A DNA stretch of 19,272 bases. Source: an uncultured Sutterella sp. (GTDB lineage: Bacteria; Pseudomonadota; Gammaproteobacteria; Burkholderiales; Burkholderiaceae_F). Position 1 is the stretch's first letter; every line of letters starts with the position of its first letter. The position numbers and the translations under genes were made by a program. The stretch lies in the NCBI GenBank assembly GCA_905198475.1, contig CAJKCQ010000043.1, positions 1-19,272 of the forward strand, written 5' to 3'. The notes beneath the pieces are model-generated. The model had not been told where the DNA came from. It worked only from the letters and a program-made list of their open reading frames with translations, and searched no databases. Positions 14,742 through 19,272 of the stretch are shown one piece after another.

Positions 14742-16328
14742 TCAGACCTTCGAAAAGGCCGCGAAGCGGCGTTCCGTTCCGTCGAAAACCAGTGCGGCCC
14801 GGATGATCCTGCGCCCGTGCGGCGTCTCCCCATAGCGCCGGGAACGAATCTGTTCAACGGCCTCCTGCAGGCGCGGTGAAACATCTTTGGACTTCACCGC
14901 GTACTTGATCTCGAACACCCACCGGCGGTCTCCCGCATCCACTTCCAGATCGCTTCGTCCGCGAGCAGAGTGAACCTCCACCTGCGGCCTGAGCGCTGCA
15001 CCGATCAGCAAAACCTGAAGATACGCGCGGCAAACCGCCTCATTGGAAATTGGATAGCCGGCATAATCAATCGCATTCATAATTTCATTAAAGCAGTCAA
15101 CCACCTCGTCGAGCGTACCTCCTGAAAGACGCTGCTCAATGGGATTCCGGTTCGACTGTTTGAGAACGCTTCCCTTCAAGAGCTCGCGCGCGTAAAGCTG
15201 AGCCATGGAGAGCCTTACTTCGCGATTCGGGTACCCGAGCTCAAACACATTGTTGGCGACGCCGCGGATGGAAAAATAGCCAGCTTGAGCGAGGAGGACC
15301 ACCAACGAAACATCATCGTACCGATTCGCGGATTTGAGATCGACGACATTCACCTGCTGCACGGCATCAAAGGACTGAGGTGAAGCCAAAGCGTGATTGG
15401 CGAGGTACTTCATCAGCACGGAAGGCTTCCCTCCGCTTTCATACCAGTAGTTCTCAAAGCCAAGTTCAGGATATTGCAGGTAATTTAGAACGGACCATGG
15501 GCAGAACACATGTGAGGCGGCCTTCAAGTCAAAGCAGAAGCCGTCGTAGTTCTCCTGCAGCCCTCGAAGAATCTCCTCATCGCCGACTCCGTTCTCCAAC
15601 GCCGCCCTGTTGATGTAGGCCCTGAAATTTGCACGCAGCTCCTCTTCGGTCCAACCGAGTAGCGTGCCGTAGCGCGGATTGAGGGAGATGTCGTTCAGAT
15701 TATTGAAGGCCGAAAAAATATTCGTACTGCTGAACTTCGTGATGCCCGTCATGAAGAAAAAACGAAGGCAGCCCTCGCACTCCTTCAATGTTTTGAAGAA
15801 GTCGTTCATTTCCTCCCTGACGACTTCGAACGCCTCCTTGTTGTCCAGATGTTCCGTCAGAGGGGCGTCGTATTCGTCGATCAGAAGAACGATGGAGTTG
15901 TCCGCCAGGCCGGAAAGCCACTCACGCAGCTGAAGGCCGAAGGGAACGGACGACCTCTCATCAAAGCAGAATCCGAGCGGCGCGAATCCGATCCTCACAA
16001 GGCTCGTGAACAGAACGTGATACTGTTCGGCCGAACGGAAGGTCGTTGCGCCGGAAAAGTCCAGCCGCACCACCGGATAGACGTCGTCGCGCCATTTTTT
16101 TTCAATGTCGAGCCCGGTGAAATCCCGGAGTCCATGAGCGAACAACGATGCGAAGGTTGAGAGGAGCAGCGATTTCCCAAACCGCCGGGGCCGGGCAAGG
16201 AACACCTTGGCCCGCAGGTGGGCGAGCTCAAAAATCTGTGCAGTTTTGTCGACGTAGATTTCTCCGCTTGCCCGCAACGCGGAAAAGGTCGAGGTGCCCA
16301 AAGGCAACGGCATCAGAGGATCAGACAT
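14742..16328 (-). CDS. AAA-ATPase-like / PD-(D/E)XK nuclease superfamily protein
   Basis: This is a 528-residue protein of the AAA-ATPase_like plus DUF1703/PDDEXK_9 architecture, common in multiple copies in gut bacteria and of unknown role. The N-terminal ATPase carries FLARPRRFGKSLL (Walker A-like, K52 S53), a Walker B-like IVLLIDEYDAPL at 146-157, and a conserved FFMTGITKFS at about 191-200. The C-terminal nuclease-like domain keeps the core GRSDLEV...FEIK (D460, E473, K475). GC content and codon choice are visibly lower than in both neighbours (AT-rich codons around 15060-15130 and 15690-15800), suggesting horizontal acquisition. ATG at 16328 has no clear Shine-Dalgarno. A role in defence or mobile-element biology is possible, but the sequence does not show it. 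Confidence 0.85.
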   Translation of the reverse strand: MSDPLMPLPLGTSTFSALRASGEIYVDKTAQIFELAHLRAKVFLARPRRFGKSLLLSTFASLFAHGLRDFTGLDIEKKWRDDVYPVVRLDFSGATTFRSAEQYHVLFTSLVRIGFAPLGFCFDERSSVPFGLQLREWLSGLADNSIVLLIDEYDAPLTEHLDNKEAFEVVREEMNDFFKTLKECEGCLRFFFMTGITKFSSTNIFSAFNNLNDISLNPRYGTLLGWTEEELRANFRAYINRAALENGVGDEEILRGLQENYDGFCFDLKAASHVFCPWSVLNYLQYPELGFENYWYESGGKPSVLMKYLANHALASPQSFDAVQQVNVVDLKSANRYDDVSLVVLLAQAGYFSIRGVANNVFELGYPNREVRLSMAQLYARELLKGSVLKQSNRNPIEQRLSGGTLDEVVDCFNEIMNAIDYAGYPISNEAVCRAYLQVLLIGAALRPQVEVHSARGRSDLEVDAGDRRWVFEIKYAVKSKDVSPRLQEAVEQIRSRRYGETPHGRRIIRAALVFDGTERRFAAFSKV

Positions 16329-16487
16329 GGAATCACATTCAGGCGCAATAAGGTGCCCGGCGCGGTCTTCGCCGCGTTGCTCGCCGGGGGGCGGAAGGTC
16401 GAACTACGGCGAGTGTAGCCCGTTTCTGCCTCGGCCCCTCTGAGGCACAATGAACCATCCGCCTCACGACTCCGCTCCCAGAGCACC

Positions 16488-16952
16488 ATGCCCCAGATTC
16501 CCCTCAGCTACCGCTACCGCATCGAACGCCGCACCGACGGCTACCACTACCGCTTCCCGGAGCTCCCGGAGGCGGACTTCGCCGCCGCGACCACCGCCGA
16601 AGGGGCGGCGGAGATGAGCGGTCGGATCACGGCGGCGCTCGCCGCGCGGATCAAGGCCGGGCGCCTTCCCGAAGAGCGGCGCGCGCATGCGGGCGAAGGC
16701 GTCGCGCGGGTGCTGCCGTCGCTCGCCGCCAAGCTCCTCTTCGTCGCGAAGTCCGAGGAGTCGGGCGCCTACCCCGCGGAGATCGCGCGGCGCCTCGGCA
16801 TCACCTCGCAGGAGGCGCAGCGCCTCTATCGGCTCGAGCACGCGACGAAGATCGACGCCGTCAACGCCGCCCTCGCCGCGCTGGGCTGGCGCCTCACGCT
16901 CGGCGTCGAGCCGCTCGAAGCGGACGCAAAAAAGGCGGCGCCCGAGGAGTAG
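16488..16952 (+). CDS. orphan HicB-like protein (HicB fold plus C-terminal helix-turn-helix)
   Basis: A 154-residue protein whose N-terminal half matches the HicB partial RNase H fold: YRYRIERRTDGYHYRFPELPEA, then an AATTAEGAAEMSGRITAAL helix, where classical HicB antitoxins have GGYVVTFPDLPG and EALANA-type segments. The C-terminal part (about 78-138) holds a DNA-binding-like AEIARRLGITSQEAQRLY helix-turn-helix and a terminal GWRLTL. In HicAB modules such proteins bind and neutralise the HicA mRNA interferase and repress their operon. No hicA is found on either side, so it may be a stand-alone regulator or a remnant. Weak Shine-Dalgarno. The stop codon lies in the loop of a GAGGAG/CTCCTC hairpin, with further hairpins at about 16963-16976 and 16993-17020 in the convergent gap. 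Confidence 0.8.
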   Translation: MPQIPLSYRYRIERRTDGYHYRFPELPEADFAAATTAEGAAEMSGRITAALAARIKAGRLPEERRAHAGEGVARVLPSLAAKLLFVAKSEESGAYPAEIARRLGITSQEAQRLYRLEHATKIDAVNAALAALGWRLTLGVEPLEADAKKAAPEE

Positions 16953-17034
16953 CTCCTCACGACGCCGCCCTCTGGCGGAAGGACTGAGCGGACCGCGCCC
17001 TTCAAGAAGGAAGTGCGCGGACGTTTCCGACCCC

Positions 17035-17559
17035 TTAATTGCCGGCCTTCTCTTCGGCCTCGACGCGCGCGATCAGGTTCGCGGGCCCGAGGGAGTCGTA
17101 GCACTCGAACGGCTGGTGGATCCAGGGATTGTCCTCGAGGTACTCAACCGCCCAATCAGGCTTGAAGACCGAGTGGGCCTTGTGCCAGAGCACGGCCACG
17201 CGGATCTCGGTGATCTCGGGATAGCGCTTCTTGAGGTGGGCGACCACTTCCTTGATGGTCTTGCCGGAGTCGACCATGTCGTCGACGAGCAGCACGCGGC
17301 CCTTGAGCGTCGAGAGGCCCGTCATGCACTCGGCAATGTCGAGGTCGCTCTGGACGGTGCCCTTCGCCTCACGGTACGAGCTCGTCGCGAGGATCGCGAG
17401 GGGCATGTCGTAGACGCGGCTGAAGAAGTCGCCCGGGCGCATGCCGCCGCGCGAGAGGCAGATGATGCAGTCGAACTGCCAGCCGCTCTTGGCGACCTGG
17501 CACACGAGCTTTTCATTGAGGCGGATGTACTCGTCCCAGCTGTAGGTTTTGTCGGACAT
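17035..17559 (-). CDS. phosphoribosyltransferase (purine type)
   Basis: This is a type I phosphoribosyltransferase of 174 residues from the ATG at 17559 (the 20 codons upstream lie in the terminator region and look non-coding). It should transfer ribose-5-phosphate from PRPP to a purine base such as hypoxanthine, guanine or xanthine. The PRPP loop is VLLVDDMVDSGKT at 89-101, with two acidic residues followed by the small-residue phosphate clamp. An N-terminal CIICLSRGGMRPGDFFSRV segment supplies the pyrophosphate-binding Arg/Gly turn. The hood region has WHKAHSVFKPDWAVEYL and a WIHQPFE tail. It follows purA as in other Burkholderiales but is separated from it by a strong terminator. I cannot fix the base specificity, so I leave the symbol empty. 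Confidence 0.9.
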   Translation of the reverse strand: MSDKTYSWDEYIRLNEKLVCQVAKSGWQFDCIICLSRGGMRPGDFFSRVYDMPLAILATSSYREAKGTVQSDLDIAECMTGLSTLKGRVLLVDDMVDSGKTIKEVVAHLKKRYPEITEIRVAVLWHKAHSVFKPDWAVEYLEDNPWIHQPFECYDSLGPANLIARVEAEEKAGN

Positions 17560-17593
17560 GGAATTTGCCGTCGATGTCGGAGGGTGGAGGGAA

Positions 17594-17640
17594 GAAAAAA
17601 AACAGCAAGCGGGCGGCAAGGTTCAGCCTGCCGCCCGCTT
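17594..17640 (-). terminator. intrinsic terminator after purA
   Basis: A perfect 12-bp stem AAGCGGGCGGCA/TGCCGCCCGCTT (17607-17618 and 17629-17640) with a 10-base loop, followed on the minus strand after GCTG by eight Ts. It lies between purA and the phosphoribosyltransferase gene, whose ATG is about 35 bases beyond the T-run, so the latter needs readthrough or a promoter inside this segment. Confidence 0.88.
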
Positions 17641-17664
17641 GGGTTCAGTTTTCAGCCCGCTATT

Positions 17665-18963
17665 TTAGTCGGCGAAGGGATCCGTGTGAAGGATCGTCTG
17701 CGCGCGGTCCGGACCCGTGGAGACGAGCGCGATCGGAGCGCCCGCAACCTCGGAGAGGCGCGTGAGGTATTTGCGGGCGGACTCGGGGAGCTGATCCCAG
17801 TCGGTGACGCCGAAGGTGCTCTCCTTCCAGCCCGGGAACTCCTCGTAGATCGGCTCGCACTTGGCGACCGCGTCGGCGCCCGAGGGCATCACCTTGAGGA
17901 CTTCGCCCTCGTAGCGGTAGCCGACGCCGAGCTTGATCGTCTCGAGGCCGTCGAGAACGTCGAGCTTCATCACGGCAAGCCCCGTGATGCCGTTGATCTG
18001 GACCGCACGACGCAGCGCAGCGCCGTCAAACCAGCCGCAGCGGCGGGGACGCCCCGTGACGGCGCCGAACTCGTTGCCCTTCTGGCGCAGCGACTCGCCC
18101 GTCTCGTCGAGGAGCTCGGTCGGGAAGGGACCCTCGCCGACGCGCGTGCAGTAGGCCTTCGTGATGCCGAGGACGTAGTTGAGCTTCTCGGGACCGACGC
18201 CGGCACCCGCACAGGCCGAACCCGCGACGGTGTTGGAGCTCGTGACGTACGGATACGTGCCGTGGTCGATGTCGAGCATCGAGCCCTGGGCGCCCTCGAA
18301 GAGGAACTGCTTGCCCGCATCCATCTCCTCGTGCAGACGCTCGGAGACGTCGATCACCATCGGACGCAGGCGCTCGGCGTAGGCGAGCGTCTGCTTGATC
18401 ACGGCTTCGGGATCGAGCGGCTCGGCGCCGAGGAACTTCTCAAGAACGAAGTTGTGGAGCTTCATCACGGCGCGGACCTGTTCGGCGAAGCGCTCGGGAT
18501 GATAGAGGTCGGCGACGCGCACGGTGCGGCGGGCGACCTTGTCTTCGTAGGCCGGGCCGATGCCGCGGCCGGTCGTGCCGATCTTCTTGCTGCCGAGCGC
18601 GGCTTCGCGGGCCTGGTCGAGCGCGATGTGGTACGGCATGATGAGCGGGCAGTTGCCGGAGACGCGCAGACGCCCCTCGACGTTCGGGACGCCCACGGCG
18701 ATGAGCTCATCGATTTCGCGGAAGAAGGCTTCGGGCGAGAAGACGACGCCGTTGCCGATGTAGCAGACGCTCGTCGCGTGCATGATGCCCGAGGGGATGA
18801 GGCGCAGGATGGTCTTCTTGCCGTTGATGACGAGCGTGTGGCCCGCATTGTGTCCGCCGTTGAAGCGGACCACGCCGGCGGCGCGCTCGGTAAGCCAGTC
18901 GACGATCTTGCCCTTGCCTTCGTCGCCCCACTGAGCGCCGATCACGACAACATTCTTGCCCAT
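17665..18963 (-). CDS. purA: adenylosuccinate synthetase
   Basis: PurA catalyses the GTP-dependent joining of IMP and aspartate to adenylosuccinate, the first committed step from IMP to AMP, in the cytoplasm. The 432 residues match the usual length. Motifs: the P-loop-like GAQWGDEGKGK at 9-19 with catalytic Asp13, FNGGHNAGHTLV at about 34-45 containing catalytic His, the IMP-binding GTTGRGIGPAYEDK at about 128-141, and a C-terminal STGPDRAQTI guanine-binding segment. The ATG at 18963 has AAAGG 7 bases upstream. The phosphoribosyltransferase gene follows. A terminator-like hairpin lies in its leader at 18989-19024, hinting at attenuation or at the end of an upstream transcript. Upstream hisZ, usual in relatives, is not in the window. 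Confidence 0.97.
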   Translation of the reverse strand: MGKNVVVIGAQWGDEGKGKIVDWLTERAAGVVRFNGGHNAGHTLVINGKKTILRLIPSGIMHATSVCYIGNGVVFSPEAFFREIDELIAVGVPNVEGRLRVSGNCPLIMPYHIALDQAREAALGSKKIGTTGRGIGPAYEDKVARRTVRVADLYHPERFAEQVRAVMKLHNFVLEKFLGAEPLDPEAVIKQTLAYAERLRPMVIDVSERLHEEMDAGKQFLFEGAQGSMLDIDHGTYPYVTSSNTVAGSACAGAGVGPEKLNYVLGITKAYCTRVGEGPFPTELLDETGESLRQKGNEFGAVTGRPRRCGWFDGAALRRAVQINGITGLAVMKLDVLDGLETIKLGVGYRYEGEVLKVMPSGADAVAKCEPIYEEFPGWKESTFGVTDWDQLPESARKYLTRLSEVAGAPIALVSTGPDRAQTILHTDPFAD

Positions 18964-18988
18964 TTGAATACCTTTAAGAAGCTCTCAC

Positions 18989-19024
18989 AAAAAAATCCGT
19001 CCGGACTGCGCTTTCGCAGACCGG
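18989..19024 (-). terminator. terminator- or attenuator-like hairpin upstream of purA
   Basis: On the minus strand CCGGTCTGCG/CGCAGTCCGG (one mismatch, loop AAAG; 19001-19024) is followed after five bases by seven Ts (18995-18989), ending 26 bases before the purA ATG. Just upstream, a GGCGCGCC...GGCGCGCC pair (19023-19030 and 19046-19053), enclosing the palindrome CCTGAAGCTTCAGG, could form a competing stem sharing GG with the first. Confidence 0.55.
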
Positions 19025-19053
19025 CGCGCCCTGAAGCTTCAGGAGGGCGCGCC

Positions 19054-19220
19054 GCCGCCCGTACGCGCAGGCGCCTCCGCTTGGGCAGAGGAGACGCGGG
19101 CTGCACGGCAGGAACAGCCGGACACATGTAGGGAGCGGACGTCTGAGACGGCCGCGGACGCAACCGTCAAGATAGCACAGCCGGCGCCGGAAGCGCCCGA
19201 AGGCGGTCCGCGTGTCAGCA
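19054..19220. other. intergenic stretch upstream of purA leader
   Basis: No gene is recognised. It is GC-rich, with a CCGGCGCCGG palindrome near 19182-19191 and a weak -10-like TATCTT on the minus strand near 19170-19175. If the adjoining TnpB-like end is real, the segment from 19220 downward would supply its guide bases. Confidence 0.4.
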
Positions 19221-19272
19221 TTGACATCCTCTCCGCCCTGAAGGACGGAGATTCCCTACTGAGTCCTTACGC
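19221..19272 (-). ncRNA. TnpB omega-RNA 3' end / IS200-IS605 right end (partial)
   Basis: Read on the minus strand, GGGAATCTCC leads into a 9-bp stem (TCTCCGTCC, loop TTCA, GGGCGGAGA; 19230-19251, one G-T pair) followed by GGATGTCAA. That combination of GGAATC, GC-rich stem and GATGTCAA is the familiar right end of IS200/IS605 tnpB elements and the 3' end of TnpB guide RNA scaffolds. The tnpB gene itself would be right of the window. The guide would start at about 19220 and run leftward. It differs in sequence from the end at 1-71, so it is a different element. No transposase codons are visible to confirm. Confidence 0.65.

Noticed and set aside
19039..19227. Minus-strand small frame beginning at the GATGTCAA motif
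   Set aside because: The ATG is part of the conserved IS605 right-end tail and the frame runs into non-conserved flank; no protein similarity recognised.
1..19272. CRISPR arrays or long direct repeats
   Set aside because: No regularly spaced repeat was found by eye; the repeats seen are inverted and belong to terminators, leaders or palindromes.

Overview
The window is a high-GC chromosomal segment that looks betaproteobacterial. The gene orders rnr-rlmB-rpsF-priB-rpsR-rplI and purA-phosphoribosyltransferase, a PriB-type primosome protein, and the anaerobic formate module together suggest a gut Burkholderiales bacterium of the Sutterellaceae type. That placement is inferred from gene order and protein character, not from a phylogenetic test.

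Layout. Positions 1-71 (+) and 19221-19272 (-) each carry a TTCA-looped hairpin followed by GTTGAC or GTCAA. These look like the 3' ends of IS200/IS605-type TnpB elements (omega-RNA/right end), both pointing into the window, with their tnpB genes outside it. From 5324 down to 372 runs a minus-strand housekeeping block: rnr, rlmB, then rpsF-priB-rpsR-rplI, closed by an intrinsic terminator at 257-294. Upstream of rnr are a structured leader, a decayed membrane-protein remnant (5521-5799, +), and tRNA-Leu(CAG) with its own promoter and terminator.

From 6357 to 10908 (+) lies a two-gene NAD(P)-linked formate dehydrogenase operon. The first gene is a GltD-like flavoprotein with a NuoF-derived iron-sulfur domain at its N-terminus. 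The second is a Cys-type molybdopterin formate dehydrogenase with a NuoG-like ferredoxin N-terminus. The genes overlap by 8 bp, are preceded by candidate promoters and an inverted repeat, and are closed by a bidirectional terminator. Together they would pass formate electrons through iron-sulfur clusters and FAD to NAD(P).

Convergent to it (14576 down to 11057, -) is a nucleoside-salvage-like operon: a YegU-type ADP-ribosylglycohydrolase, a YegV-type PfkB kinase and an NCS1 permease. It recalls E. coli yegTUV with a different transporter. Upstream sits a lower-GC, probably acquired AAA-ATPase/PD-(D/E)XK protein (14742-16328, -). Divergent to that is an orphan HicB-like protein (16488-16952, +).

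The right part (18963 down to 17035, -) holds purA and a purine-type phosphoribosyltransferase, separated by a strong terminator. A terminator- or attenuator-like hairpin lies in the purA leader. Purine-related functions (purA, phosphoribosyltransferase, YegUV, NCS1) are therefore concentrated in the right half.

No CRISPR array, rRNA or complete insertion sequence is visible. The clearest leads for follow-up are the two TnpB RNA ends, the unusual FDH partner subunit, the YegUV-NCS1 operon with a hairpin over its ribosome binding region, and the AAA-ATPase/orphan HicB accessory pocket.
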